64,000 bases of DNA from Rhodobacter sp. (GTDB lineage: Bacteria; Pseudomonadota; Alphaproteobacteria; Rhodobacterales; Rhodobacteraceae): NCBI GenBank assembly GCA_020250445.1, contig JADCEF010000023.1, positions 26,132 to 90,131 of the forward strand, in the 5' to 3' direction. The translations under genes were made by a program, and so were the position numbers. Numbering within the stretch: position 1 is the stretch's first letter; the number at the start of each line of letters is the position of its first letter. Under the pieces are notes generated by a model. That model was not told the origin of the DNA. It searched no databases and worked only from the letters and a program-made list of their open reading frames with translations. Shown one piece after another: positions 18,913 through 28,192 of the stretch.

Positions 18913-19168
18913 GTCCCTCTCCCAGTCCTGTCAGTCTCAGGGTAACATGGCGACGGTGCCCGCAAATGTCCAATGCCTGGCAACAAAAGCCTTGCCGTCG
19001 GCTGGCATCCGCGCGGCAAATCCGCATCGCCGGGGCATCGCACCGGCAATGCGGGTGGTTTGTTGCCGGACAATCCACTATGTAGGCCGGTGACGCGGAC
19101 ACAGGGCCGCGCGGGGCCGCGCTTGCCCGCCCCGTCCGAAGTGCAAGAGCCGAGGTTTGCCGTCCGGA

Positions 19169-20968
19169 ATGCTGTCGTTCATCCGATCAAGACTTGAAGG
19201 TGCCTTTCCCGCACTGAAGGAAAAATTGCTTTGGCGGCTGCTTCGGGAAAACCTGCATGAGCAGCGCAAGCTTTATGCGGTGTCCATCCTTGCGATGATC
19301 GTCGTTGCCGCAATGACATCCTCGGTTGCTTTGGTCATGCGCTACATCGTTGATGCGATGACGATCCCTGACAATCGGGGAACCGTCTTCATGGTGGCGA
19401 TGGCCGTCGCGCTGATCTTCACGATCAAGGGTCTGGCCACCTATGTTCAGGTCGTCTCTTTGACCCGCGCCGGCAACCGGATTGTCGCGACCCAGCAGGT
19501 CCGGCTGTACGACAAGCTGCTGCGGCAGGGGGTTTCCTTTTTCAACCTGACCGAATCGTCAGACCTGCTGATGCGCGTCACGCAATCGGCCCAGATGGCG
19601 CGGATGATCATTGACATGATCGTCACCTCTTTTGTCCGCGATCTTCTGACCCTGATCGGCCTTGTGATCGTGATGTTCTACCAGCAGCCGGTCCTGTCTG
19701 CCGTATCGCTGCTGATCGGTCCTGCGGCGATCTTCGGTATCCGGGTTCTGCTGCGCAAGGTGCGCAAGATCATGGAGATGGAGATGGCCTCGCTGGCCGA
19801 GATCATCAAGGTGATCCAGGAAACCTCGACCGGCATCCGGATTATCAAGGCCTTTGCGCTGGAAGAACGCATGTCAAGCCGCATGGTAAAGGCCGTGCGC
19901 GAAGTGGAAAAACGGTCAAATGCCATTTCGCGTCTGGAAGCGATCACCAGCCCGCTGATGGACACGCTGTCAGGTTTTGCCATTGCGGCGGTGGTCGCGT
20001 TAAGCGCCCTGCAGATATTCGGGGTGCAGGGCACCACGCCGGGGCAGCTGATGTCCTTTGTGACAGCGCTTCTGATGGCCTATGAACCGGCCAAGCGCCT
20101 GTCACGCATGCGCATCACGATTGAATCGGGAATGGTGGGCGTAAGGATGATGTTCACGCTGCTGGACCAGCCCGAAACGCTGGCCGAACATCCCGATCCC
20201 GTCGCCATGCCGAAGGGTCCGGGCCGGATCGTGTTCGACAGGGTGCATTTCGGCTACGGCACCGGCAGGCCGGTGATCAGCGATCTGTCGCTTGTCTTCG
20301 AAGCGGGCAAGACGACGGCGCTGGTCGGCCCGTCGGGGGGCGGAAAATCCACGATCCTGAACCTGATCCTGCGGCTTTATGACCCCGGCGAGGGCACCGT
20401 GATGATCGACGGTCAGGACATCCGCAGGGCAAGCTTCACCACGCTGCGCGACCGGATTTCCTTTGTCGGACAGGATACTTTCCTGTTTTCCGCAAGCGTG
20501 TCGGACAATATCCGGTTCGGATCCCCCTCGGCGTCCGAAGATGCGGTGATCGCGGCCTGCAAGGCGGCAAATGCGCATGAGTTCATCGAACACCTGCCGC
20601 AGGGCTATCACACCCAGGTCGGCGAGAACGGGGCCTTCCTGTCGGGCGGGCAGAAACAGCGGCTGGCCATTGCGCGCGCCATCCTGCGCGACGCCCCGAT
20701 CCTGCTGCTGGACGAGGCGACAAGCGCCCTGGACAGCCGGTCCGAGGCCCTGGTTCAGGAAGCGCTTCAGCGCCTGACGAAGGGCCGCACGACCATCGTC
20801 ATCGCCCACCGGCTGTCCACCGTGCTGGGTGCCGACAAGATCTGCGTGATCGAAGCCGGCAGGCTGGCGGAAGAAGGCAGCGCCAGGGCGCTGCTGGCGC
20901 AAGGCGGGGCGTTCCGCAGCCTCTATGATCAGCAGTTCGGGGCGGCCCGGGCACGCAATACGGCCTGA
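19169..20968 (+). CDS. MsbA-like ABC exporter (fused membrane and ATPase domains)
   Basis: A 599-residue half-transporter with a six-helix membrane domain (about residues 25-310) and a nucleotide-binding domain. The latter has Walker A GPSGGGKST, Q-loop VGQDTFLF, signature LSGGQKQR, Walker B ILLLDEATSALD and H-loop IAHRLS. The family exports lipid A precursors, polysaccharides, lipids or drugs. The neighbouring Kdo-transferase and neuC genes point to an envelope glycolipid. A TTG at 19157 is an alternative start, but the GAGG at 19152 is too close to it and fits the ATG at 19169 better. Confidence 0.88.
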   Translation: MLSFIRSRLEGAFPALKEKLLWRLLRENLHEQRKLYAVSILAMIVVAAMTSSVALVMRYIVDAMTIPDNRGTVFMVAMAVALIFTIKGLATYVQVVSLTRAGNRIVATQQVRLYDKLLRQGVSFFNLTESSDLLMRVTQSAQMARMIIDMIVTSFVRDLLTLIGLVIVMFYQQPVLSAVSLLIGPAAIFGIRVLLRKVRKIMEMEMASLAEIIKVIQETSTGIRIIKAFALEERMSSRMVKAVREVEKRSNAISRLEAITSPLMDTLSGFAIAAVVALSALQIFGVQGTTPGQLMSFVTALLMAYEPAKRLSRMRITIESGMVGVRMMFTLLDQPETLAEHPDPVAMPKGPGRIVFDRVHFGYGTGRPVISDLSLVFEAGKTTALVGPSGGGKSTILNLILRLYDPGEGTVMIDGQDIRRASFTTLRDRISFVGQDTFLFSASVSDNIRFGSPSASEDAVIAACKAANAHEFIEHLPQGYHTQVGENGAFLSGGQKQRLAIARAILRDAPILLLDEATSALDSRSEALVQEALQRLTKGRTTIVIAHRLSTVLGADKICVIEAGRLAEEGSARALLAQGGAFRSLYDQQFGAARARNTA

Positions 20969-21050
20969 ATGGCGGCCCGCCCGCTGCGCAATGTCTTGCG
21001 GCACGATGCAGGCGACGGCTAGTCTGTGCGCAAAATGAAACGCAGGCCCG

Positions 21051-22172
21051 ATGACCAGACGCATTCTTTTCGTGACCGGCACAAGGGCGGATTTCGGCAA
21101 GCTTGAACCGCTGGCGGCCGCCGTCCGCGACGCAGGCATGGCCGTGTCCTTCTTTGTCACCGGCATGCACCTGATGGACCGCTACGGGCGCACCAAGCTG
21201 GAGGTGGGCCGCTTCGCCGGTGCGGATATCTTTGAATTCCAGAACCAGCGCGAGGGGGATCCGCAGGACATGATCCTGGCCAAGACCGTCATGGGATTTT
21301 CCGATTTCCTGACCGAACACCGCCCCGACCTGGCGGTGGTGCATGGCGACCGGATCGAGGCGCTGGCCTGCGCGCTGGTCTGCGCCACCAATTATGTCCG
21401 CTCGGCCCATGTCGAAGGCGGCGAGGTTTCGGGCACGATCGACGAGGTGTTCCGCCACTGCAATACCAAGCTGGCCACGCATCACTTCGTCAGCTCGGCC
21501 GAGGCGGCAAACCGCGTCATGGCCCTGGGCGAGCCGAAGGAGTCGGTCCATGTCATCGGATCGCCCGAGCTGGATTTCCATTCACAGCCCTCGGGTGTGG
21601 ACATCGGCGAGGTAAAGGCGCGCTACGGCATCGCCCTTGACGATTTCGGTATCTGCATCTTTCATCCGGTAACTTCGGAAGCCAGGATGATGGGCGTTCA
21701 GGCGCGGGCGCTGTTCGGGGCGCTGGACGCATCGGGGCGCAATTTCGTGGTGATCGCGCCGAACAACGATCCGGGATCCGATGCCATATTCCGCGCCATC
21801 AGGGCGCTGCCCAAGGCCCGCTTCCGCCTGATCCCGTCGATGCGGTTTTCGCATTTCTCGGAACTGATGAAATCTGCCGCCGTGATGGTGGGCAATTCCA
21901 GCGCCGGCGTGCGCGAGGCCCCCTTCCTTGGCCTGCCGTCACTGGACATCGGCACGCGGCAGACCAACCGGGCCAGGGCACCGTCCCTGTTCACCGCAGC
22001 CGCCGGGGACCGGCAGGCCATTGACGCCTTTCTGCGCGACCAGTGGGGCCGGGTGCATGACAGCCACAGGGCCTTTGGCGAAGGGCGTGCGGCTGACCGG
22101 TTTGTCGCGGTGCTGCGCGACCCCGCCTTCTGGGCGCGCGACCTGCAAAAGCAGTTCTCCGATCATGGCTGA
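21051..22172 (+). CDS. neuC: UDP-N-acetylglucosamine 2-epimerase (hydrolysing), NeuC-like
   Basis: Converts UDP-GlcNAc (or a close derivative) to a ManNAc-type sugar and UDP, an entry step to sialic-acid-like nonulosonates. The 373-residue product has the GT-B-like fold with MTRRILFVTGTRADFGKLEPL, VVHGDRIEALACALV, HVEGGEVSGTIDEVFRH and MVGNSSAGVREAPFLGLPSLDIG blocks. These agree with NeuC rather than with the non-hydrolysing WecB. Its last eight bases overlap the next gene. No NeuB synthase is in the window, so the downstream product is open. Confidence 0.88.
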   Translation: MTRRILFVTGTRADFGKLEPLAAAVRDAGMAVSFFVTGMHLMDRYGRTKLEVGRFAGADIFEFQNQREGDPQDMILAKTVMGFSDFLTEHRPDLAVVHGDRIEALACALVCATNYVRSAHVEGGEVSGTIDEVFRHCNTKLATHHFVSSAEAANRVMALGEPKESVHVIGSPELDFHSQPSGVDIGEVKARYGIALDDFGICIFHPVTSEARMMGVQARALFGALDASGRNFVVIAPNNDPGSDAIFRAIRALPKARFRLIPSMRFSHFSELMKSAAVMVGNSSAGVREAPFLGLPSLDIGTRQTNRARAPSLFTAAAGDRQAIDAFLRDQWGRVHDSHRAFGEGRAADRFVAVLRDPAFWARDLQKQFSDHG

Positions 22173-23436
22173 CCGTGCCCCGACCGGCGCGGTGCTGCGC
22201 GCCTATCTGGCGGCAACGGCATGGTCCGCGCCGCTGGCAGCGCGCCACCTGCGCAACCGTCTGGCGCGGGGCAAGGAAAACCCGGACCGCTGGCGCGAAA
22301 AGCTGGGCGAAGCATCGCATCCCCGTCCCGATGGCCCGCTGCTGTGGATGCATGCCGTGGGGCTGGGCGAAGTGCTGGCGCTGCGCGGCCTGATTGAACA
22401 GATGCTGGGCGCGCGCCCAGACCTGCAGTTTCTGGTCACATCCTCGGCCCGCGCCTCGGGCGAGGTGTTTGACCGCAACCGCCCCCCCCGCACCGTGCAC
22501 CAATACCTGCCGCTGGATGCGGGCCGCTTCGTGACGCGGTTCCTGAACCATTGGCAGCCGGACCTGTCAGTCTGGGCGGAACAGGACCTTTGGCCGCGCT
22601 TTGTGGTGGAAAGCCATGCAAGGGGCATTCCGCTGGCGATGATCAATGCGCGGATGAATGACCGCGCCCTGGCCTCGCGCCGCAGGGCGGGGCGCTTGTA
22701 TGGCGATCTTTATGCGCGCTTTGCGCTGCTGGCGGCGCAGGATGCGGCAACGGCGCGCAACATGCGGCTGCTGGCCCCTGCGGCTGCGGTCGAGGTGACG
22801 GGGTCGCTCAAGGCGGCCTGTGCCCCGCTGGCGGATGGGCCGGACCGCAGGCGGCTGGCGGTGGCGCTGGCCGGGCGCCGCCTGTGGTGTGCCGCGTCCA
22901 CCCACCCGGCGGACGAGGCCGTGGTGCTGGCCGCGCAGGCGCAGCGGTTTGCCGAAGACCCGGCGTCGCTGCTTGTCCTGGCCCCGCGCCTGCCGGACCG
23001 GCGGGACGGGATTTCGGCCCATTGCGCCCGGCTTGGCCTGCGGTCCGTCCTGCGGTCCGCCGGGGATGTGCCCGGCCCGGCGGATGCCGTGTGGATTGCC
23101 GACAGCTATGGCGAAATGGGCCTGTGGTACCGGCTGTGCCCCGTGTCGGTCATCGGCGGGTCTTTCGGCGACACCGGCGGGCATAACCCCTGGGAAGCGG
23201 CCAGTCTTGGGTCAGCCATTCTGCACGGACCAAGGACGGCGAATTTCGGCGATGATTATGCCGCCCTGGCGCTGGCCGAAGCGGCGCGGGATATCTCATC
23301 CGCCGGGGCCCTGACTGCCGCGCTGACGGCGCCCGGATTGCGGGAAATGGCGGCACGCGCGCAGAAGGTCCAGGCCCGGTCGCGCCAGGGGATTTGCGAC
23401 CTGCGCGACCGTCTGCTGGCGCTGCTGCGGGTATGA
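22165..23436 (+). CDS. waaA: 3-deoxy-D-manno-octulosonic acid transferase, first tandem copy
   Basis: The family transfers Kdo from CMP-Kdo to lipid A. The 423-residue product has the two-domain GT30 layout: LLWMHAVGLGEVLALRGL, LAMINARMNDRAL, VTGSLKAA, AASTHPADE and a canonical C-terminal GGSFGDTGGHNPWEAASLG. It differs from typical WaaA in having AEQDLWPR where METELWP is usual, and it lacks an obvious N-terminal membrane anchor. The start overlaps neuC by eight bases. A second, differently diverged member follows with an ATGA overlap, so the two enzymes may add different residues or different octulosonates. Confidence 0.85.
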   Translation: MADRAPTGAVLRAYLAATAWSAPLAARHLRNRLARGKENPDRWREKLGEASHPRPDGPLLWMHAVGLGEVLALRGLIEQMLGARPDLQFLVTSSARASGEVFDRNRPPRTVHQYLPLDAGRFVTRFLNHWQPDLSVWAEQDLWPRFVVESHARGIPLAMINARMNDRALASRRRAGRLYGDLYARFALLAAQDAATARNMRLLAPAAAVEVTGSLKAACAPLADGPDRRRLAVALAGRRLWCAASTHPADEAVVLAAQAQRFAEDPASLLVLAPRLPDRRDGISAHCARLGLRSVLRSAGDVPGPADAVWIADSYGEMGLWYRLCPVSVIGGSFGDTGGHNPWEAASLGSAILHGPRTANFGDDYAALALAEAARDISSAGALTAALTAPGLREMAARAQKVQARSRQGICDLRDRLLALLRV

Positions 23437-24776
23437 CCGGCACCCGCCGCTTTCCGACGCGCCGGGTGCGGCTGTTCCTGCTGGGCTATGGGCTGCTTTG
23501 GGCGGTGGCCCTGCCGCTGGTGCTGGCCTATCTGTGGTGGCGCGGGCGGCGCGACCGGCTTTACGCCCAGCACCTTGGCGAACGCTTTGGGGTCTACGCC
23601 AGCCCCCCCTTACCGGGCGCTGTCTGGGTGCATGCCGTCTCGCTGGGCGAGCTGCGCTCTGCCGTCCCGCTGATCCGGGCGCTCTTGGACCGGGGCGACC
23701 GCGTCGTCACCACGCATTTCACCCCGGCGGGGCGGCGCGAGGCGATGGCGGTTTTTGCCGGTGACATTGCCGGGGGCCGGCTGTGCCCGGTCTGGGTGCC
23801 GCTGGAATTTGACTGGGTTTACCGCCGGTTCTTCCGCGCCTTCCGCCCGATTTGCGGGCTTGTGATGGAAATCGAGATCTGGCCGCGCATGATCGCCTCG
23901 GCCCGTCGCCGGGGCGTGCCGCTGTTCATGTGCAACGCGCAGTATCCGCTGAAAAGCCTGGAACGGGACCGGGCCCGCGCGCCGATCCGGGCCGAGCTGA
24001 TGACGGGCTTTGCCGGGGCTTTCGTGAAATCGGACCTGCAGGCGGCGCGCTTCGCCGGGGTAGGCGTGCCGGCCATCGAGGTGACGGGCGAGCTGCGCTT
24101 TGATCAGCCGGTCCCCGAAGCCCAGCTTCGGGCGGGCCGGTGCGCGCGGGCCTGGCTGGGTGCTGCGGGCCGCCCGGTGGTGGCGCTGGCCAGCGTTGTC
24201 GAGGGTGAGGACACCCTGTTCATCGCGGCCATCGGCGCGGCGCGGGCCGCTTATGAAGCGGCGGGGCTGGCGCCGCCGCTGTTTGTCTATATCCCGCGCG
24301 CGCCGGAACGTTTCGGCGACGTCGCGCGGCTGCTGGCACAGGCGGGGCTGGCCACCCTGCGCCGCACGGACGGGTTCGATGCGGGCTTTGCCCCGGTCGG
24401 GATGCCGCCCCGGCCGCTGGATGTGCTTTTGGGCGATTCCCTGGGCGAGATGTACGCCTATCTGGCCCTGTCCGACCGGGTGGTGGTGGGCGGCGGCTTT
24501 ACCCCCAAGGGATCGCACAACATCTCCGAGGCGCTGTCGCTGGGCAAGGCGGTGATGACCGGGCCGGACATCCACACCATCGAGTATCCTGCAATGGAGG
24601 CGCTGGCAGCAGGCGTGCTGACCCGGCTGAAGGACGAAGCGGCGCTTAGGGCCGCCCTTGCACCCGATCACCCGGCAGACCCGCCAGCCGACCGGATTGC
24701 CACCTTCTTTGCCCTGCATTCCGGCGCAGTGGCAAAGACCCTGGCCGCGCTGGACCGCCGCCTTACCAGCCGCTGA
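23433..24776 (+). CDS. waaA: 3-deoxy-D-manno-octulosonic acid transferase, second tandem copy
   Basis: A 447-residue GT30 member. An N-terminal hydrophobic segment (about residues 13-32) precedes RLYAQHLGERFGVY, which matches the canonical membrane-proximal motif better than the first copy does. VHAVSLGELRSAVPLIRAL, METIW-like MEIEIWPRM and VTGELRFDQPVP are present. In the C-terminal half the usual GGHNPLE is replaced by KGSHNISEALSLGKAV, and STHEGEE by SVVEGED. The start ATGA overlaps the first copy's stop. It ends 14 bases into the convergent SDR gene. Donor and acceptor cannot be settled from sequence. Confidence 0.82.
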   Translation: MTGTRRFPTRRVRLFLLGYGLLWAVALPLVLAYLWWRGRRDRLYAQHLGERFGVYASPPLPGAVWVHAVSLGELRSAVPLIRALLDRGDRVVTTHFTPAGRREAMAVFAGDIAGGRLCPVWVPLEFDWVYRRFFRAFRPICGLVMEIEIWPRMIASARRRGVPLFMCNAQYPLKSLERDRARAPIRAELMTGFAGAFVKSDLQAARFAGVGVPAIEVTGELRFDQPVPEAQLRAGRCARAWLGAAGRPVVALASVVEGEDTLFIAAIGAARAAYEAAGLAPPLFVYIPRAPERFGDVARLLAQAGLATLRRTDGFDAGFAPVGMPPRPLDVLLGDSLGEMYAYLALSDRVVVGGGFTPKGSHNISEALSLGKAVMTGPDIHTIEYPAMEALAAGVLTRLKDEAALRAALAPDHPADPPADRIATFFALHSGAVAKTLAALDRRLTSR

Positions 24777-25554
24777 ATCCGCCATCGACGTTGACCAGTT
24801 GGCCCGTCATGTAACCGGCTTGCGCGGAACACAGGAACAGCATGGCATCGGCAATCTCATCGGGCTGCGCCATGCGGCCCGCCATGATCAGCGCGCCCAC
24901 CCGGCGCTGGAATTCGTCGGAATGGCCGTTGAACACCGCCCCCGGCGCGATGGTGTTCACCGTCGCCTGCCTTTTGGCCCAATACCCCGCCAGCCACAGC
25001 GTCAGCCCGTGGATGCCCGCCTTGGTGGTCGAATAGGCAGAGAAGGATCTGAACGGCATCCCGTCATAAATCTCGTGGTGCGGGCCGTTCAGCGCATACA
25101 TCGAGGCCACGTTGACCAGCGTGGCGGGCCAGCGCCCGACAATGTCGCGGTCCATCTGGCGGGCGATCATGAAGGCCCCCGTCAGATTGGTGCGCAAGGT
25201 CCGCTCCCAGTCGCTGACCGAGGTATTGGCGAAATCGGGAAAGGGCTTGCCCGCACCCATCAGCAACTCGCCGGTAATGGCGGCATTGTTCAGCACGACA
25301 TTGGGGTGCCAGCCATCGGCGATGATCCGCGAAAAGATGGCCTCGACCTGCGATTCATCTGATACATCAAGGCTATAGAAGCGAAAGTTCGGGTTAGCCC
25401 CATGCGCGGCCATCAGCGCATCGGCCCGATGACCGGCCAGATCCGACGCAATCACCCGCGCCCCTGCGGCCAGCATGCGCCGCACATAGGCAGACCCCAG
25501 AACGCCGCCCGATCCGGTGATGAAGACGGTCCGCCCCGCCAGTTGGTCAGACAT
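24763..25554 (-). CDS. short-chain dehydrogenase/reductase
   Basis: A 263-residue SDR with the NAD(P)-binding motif TGSGGVLGSAYV near the N-terminus, NNAAI, the catalytic serine in VNVASM and the YSTTK active-site Tyr-Lys pair. It lies downstream of neuA on the same strand with an 8-base overlap, and neuA is coupled to a Gfo/Idh/MocA gene. The same trio (SDR, CMP-sugar synthetase, MocA-type dehydrogenase) occurs in legionaminic-acid type clusters (PtmA/PtmB/PtmF of Campylobacter), which suggests a sugar substrate. That parallel is inference. The ATG at 25569 would add five residues. Confidence 0.85.
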   Translation of the reverse strand: MSDQLAGRTVFITGSGGVLGSAYVRRMLAAGARVIASDLAGHRADALMAAHGANPNFRFYSLDVSDESQVEAIFSRIIADGWHPNVVLNNAAITGELLMGAGKPFPDFANTSVSDWERTLRTNLTGAFMIARQMDRDIVGRWPATLVNVASMYALNGPHHEIYDGMPFRSFSAYSTTKAGIHGLTLWLAGYWAKRQATVNTIAPGAVFNGHSDEFQRRVGALIMAGRMAQPDEIADAMLFLCSAQAGYMTGQLVNVDGGFSGW

Positions 25555-26254
25555 GCGCCTGCTCCTCAAGTCGTTGCCGCATCAGAAACTCCACAAGGGT
25601 GAAATCAAGGGGACTGTCGATGTCCACGCAGCGTTCGGGCGGCATCAGATAGGCAATCACCCGTCCCTCCCACAGCCCGCCCGCCCGCCGCAGGTAGTCA
25701 GGTGACACCACATAGGTCGAGGCCGCATGTTCATAGACCACCGGGGCCTGCTGGCGGGCCACAACGCCGCCCGGCAGCGGCTTGGACAGATGCAAGGCAC
25801 CGGTGGCATCGGGCTCCACCAGGTTGAAATAGGGGTTCTTGCGTGCTTCGCAGCAGGACATGACCATGTCGGGCTGTGCTTCGGCGAACAGGATCAGCGC
25901 GTTCTCGATATCCTCGGGCAGGCGCAGCGGCGAGGTGCAGTCCAGGTCCACAAAGGCGGTGGCGGGGCCGGTAATCCGCTCGGCCGCCGCCAGGGCATGC
26001 TGCCAGACCCCCCACTTGGCCGCCGTGTCGGTGGCCAGATGCGCCGGGCGCAGCCCGATGGGCAGCGCACCGCGCGCCAGCGCATGGGCGTAGATGCCCT
26101 CGTCATCGGTCGAGACCACGACAGCGTCGATCACCGGGCTGGCAAACAGCTGGTCCAGCGACCAGTCGATCAGCGGCTTGCCGCAGATGGGCCGGAAGTT
26201 CTTGCCGGGAACCCCTTTTGACCCCTTGCGCGCCCCGATATGGCCGATGATCAT
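25547..26254 (-). CDS. neuA: acylneuraminate cytidylyltransferase family protein
   Basis: Activates a nonulosonic acid (sialic, legionaminic or similar) with CTP to its CMP form. The 235-residue product has the nucleotide-binding start IIGHIGARKGSKGVPGKNFR, then KPLIDWSLDQL, VVVSTDDEGI and the metal-binding VDLDCTSPLR and ERCVDIDSPLDF blocks. It could in principle be a Kdo- or other sugar-specific relative; the length and ARKGSKGVPGKN loop favour the NeuA group. It is coupled to the upstream dehydrogenase (ATGA) and overlaps the downstream SDR. Confidence 0.85.
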   Translation of the reverse strand: MIIGHIGARKGSKGVPGKNFRPICGKPLIDWSLDQLFASPVIDAVVVSTDDEGIYAHALARGALPIGLRPAHLATDTAAKWGVWQHALAAAERITGPATAFVDLDCTSPLRLPEDIENALILFAEAQPDMVMSCCEARKNPYFNLVEPDATGALHLSKPLPGGVVARQQAPVVYEHAASTYVVSPDYLRRAGGLWEGRVIAYLMPPERCVDIDSPLDFTLVEFLMRQRLEEQAHV

Positions 26255-27180
26255 GTGTAATCCCCTTCGATCTGCCCCGTGAACCGCCGCGCGCCCCAGG
26301 CGCGGGCAATGGTGCGGCAGTTGCCTGCCGCAAGATCAAGCCTTGGCAGGTGCTCGACATCCGACACAGGGCGCCCCGCAACCAGATGCAGAAAATCGCG
26401 CATCGCGGCAAGGAACATCTCGTTGCGTTCGAAGGGAAAAGACAGATCCTGCGCCCCCCGCCCGCCGTGCAGAGCGTAGCGTCCCGCGATCAGATCAAAG
26501 TCCGCGACAATCCCTGTGCCGCGCAGCACGATCCGGCGGAAGCTGACGGGCGACAGGTAATCCATCGCCACCGTGCCAAGCTGCCCCGCCCCGGCCAGCG
26601 CGATGCGGGTGGCGAAATCCACGCCCGGAAAGGCGGCATGGCCCAGGCTGGCCACCCCAGCCAGCTCCAGGCCGGGCAGAAGCGTGCAGGCCATGTCCAG
26701 CTCGTGACACAGATCCAAAAGCACGCCCCCGCCCTGCGGCTGCGCGGCATAGCTTGCGGCGAAACTCCAGTTCCGGCGCCATTGGCGCACGTCATGGCCG
26801 ATGCCGAAGGCCGCGTCGTAAACGGTCGACAGATCGCGCTGCGCCAGCGTGCGAAAGGCCGGATGGTAGCGCATCATGAACCCCACCATGGATCGTGATG
26901 CCAGCGGGCCGGCCACATTCAGAATGCGGTCCAGGGTCGCGACGTCCGGCGACAGCGGCTTTTCGATATAGAACGGCAGATCAAGATCGCGGCACAGCTG
27001 CACCAGCTGCAGCCGGACCGGGGTGGCGGTGGCGATGACCACGGCATCGGCCCGCCGCGCACGGAAGGCTGCGGCATCAAATCCGCGCCAGGACAGAAGA
27101 TCGCTGCGCACGCCCAGCCTGCACAGGTTTTCTTGGTGCCGCCGCCCGGCAGACCCCGCGCCGATGACCGGAATATCCAT
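26251..27180 (-). CDS. Gfo/Idh/MocA-family oxidoreductase
   Basis: A 309-residue NAD(P)-dependent sugar dehydrogenase-type protein. The Rossmann start is MDIPVIGAGSAGRRHQENL, and IEKPLSPDVATLDR supplies the family's EKP motif. The C-terminal domain has GGGVLLDLCHELDMACTLL. It is coupled to neuA by an ATGA overlap and follows the VIT-like gene by five bases. The probable substrate is a nucleotide sugar or sugar phosphate of the surface-glycan pathway; the sequence does not tell which. Confidence 0.85.
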   Translation of the reverse strand: MDIPVIGAGSAGRRHQENLCRLGVRSDLLSWRGFDAAAFRARRADAVVIATATPVRLQLVQLCRDLDLPFYIEKPLSPDVATLDRILNVAGPLASRSMVGFMMRYHPAFRTLAQRDLSTVYDAAFGIGHDVRQWRRNWSFAASYAAQPQGGGVLLDLCHELDMACTLLPGLELAGVASLGHAAFPGVDFATRIALAGAGQLGTVAMDYLSPVSFRRIVLRGTGIVADFDLIAGRYALHGGRGAQDLSFPFERNEMFLAAMRDFLHLVAGRPVSDVEHLPRLDLAAGNCRTIARAWGARRFTGQIEGDYT

Positions 27181-27185
27181 GGCCC

Positions 27186-27839
27186 CTACCCCCCCAGCGC
27201 CACCGTCACGGCCACCAGCGCCGACCCCATCAACGGAATGAGCCAGCGCATCAGGGGCCGCTCACCCTGCATCTGCTGATCCAGCCGCCAGCCGATGACA
27301 ATCAGCATGCCCAGCGCAACCGCGTTTGACAGCCGCATCGCCAGAGGCACCGATTCGACCAGAACAAAGGGCAGGACCGGGGGAAAGGTGGCACCCGTCA
27401 CCAGCAGGAACACCTGAAAGGCCGCCCGGAAATCCGCTTGCCGCAGGACAGGCCCTGCGTCCCGCGCGGGCGGGTTGTCCCGCATCCAGGCAAGGATCGT
27501 TCCCGCCTGCTCGTCGCTCATCGCCACACCGGAATGTCCGGGCAGAAGCGCACGCAGCTGCGCCTTTGCCTCGTCGTCCGGGGCGGCGCGGATCGCCAGC
27601 GCCTGCGCGCGGCCCCGCGCACGTTCGGTTGCCGTGGTCAGCAGATAGACGGCGGCATCCACGATGCCCCAGGCGATGTTGCAACCCAGCGCCGCCATCA
27701 GGATGTCGCGCACCGTCGCACCGGCCCCCAGCGCCACGCTCATCGTTCCGGTGAAGGTCAGCGTCATCAGCAGGCCGAACATCACCTCGGACTGCCGGTC
27801 GATCGGGTCAAGCGGCCAACGGTCTGTCTGTGGGCTCAT
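27186..27839 (-). CDS. VIT1/CCC1-like multi-pass membrane protein
   Basis: A 217-residue membrane protein. Two hydrophobic helices (about residues 20-72) include MFGLLMTLTFTGTMSVALGAG and IAWGIVDAAVYLL. A cytoplasmic helical region of about 70 residues follows, then three more hydrophobic helices. The layout, with a soluble helical insert between TM2 and TM3, recalls the VIT/CCC1 iron-manganese transporters, but the metal-binding glutamates are not obvious. The assignment is therefore tentative. It is the first gene of the minus-strand run that continues with the Gfo/Idh, neuA and SDR genes. I use the ATG at 27839; a longer frame to 27926 has an arginine-rich, unlikely leader. Confidence 0.6.
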   Translation of the reverse strand: MSPQTDRWPLDPIDRQSEVMFGLLMTLTFTGTMSVALGAGATVRDILMAALGCNIAWGIVDAAVYLLTTATERARGRAQALAIRAAPDDEAKAQLRALLPGHSGVAMSDEQAGTILAWMRDNPPARDAGPVLRQADFRAAFQVFLLVTGATFPPVLPFVLVESVPLAMRLSNAVALGMLIVIGWRLDQQMQGERPLMRWLIPLMGSALVAVTVALGG

Positions 27840-28192
27840 CGCTGCCTCTCTGCGCTGTCCGCACCGGTTTAGCCGACCGGGCCCCCAAGGCAAGCGGCAG
27901 CAGCAGGCGGGCCGGGGCTGGCGCATCTGGCTGACGATCTGTCTTGCGAAAATGCCGGACCATCCCGCGCGGCTGCAACTGCGGCAGACCGGGGTGTTCG
28001 GTCCGGCCTCTCAAGGCCGGCTTATGGCAAGCTTTCGCAGACTCGCCGGGTTTTTCGTGCCATTCGCACAGCAGTTTCCGGCGCGGTCTTGACCCAAAGC
28101 CTTGCCCGGCGCGCCGTATCCTTGCGTCATTCCGTTCCCAAAGTGTCGCGCCATTGCGGTCTTCACATGCGGGTCCCCTGCCTGGGCGGGGA
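27840..28192. other. intergenic region between the VIT-like gene and cobQ
   Basis: About 353 bases between two minus-strand genes. It should hold the promoter of the VIT-like/neuA run. A GCCGGCCTTGAGAGGCCGG-type stem is visible near 28003-28021, without a U-tract. I see no gene, riboswitch or repeat copy. Confidence 0.5.
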
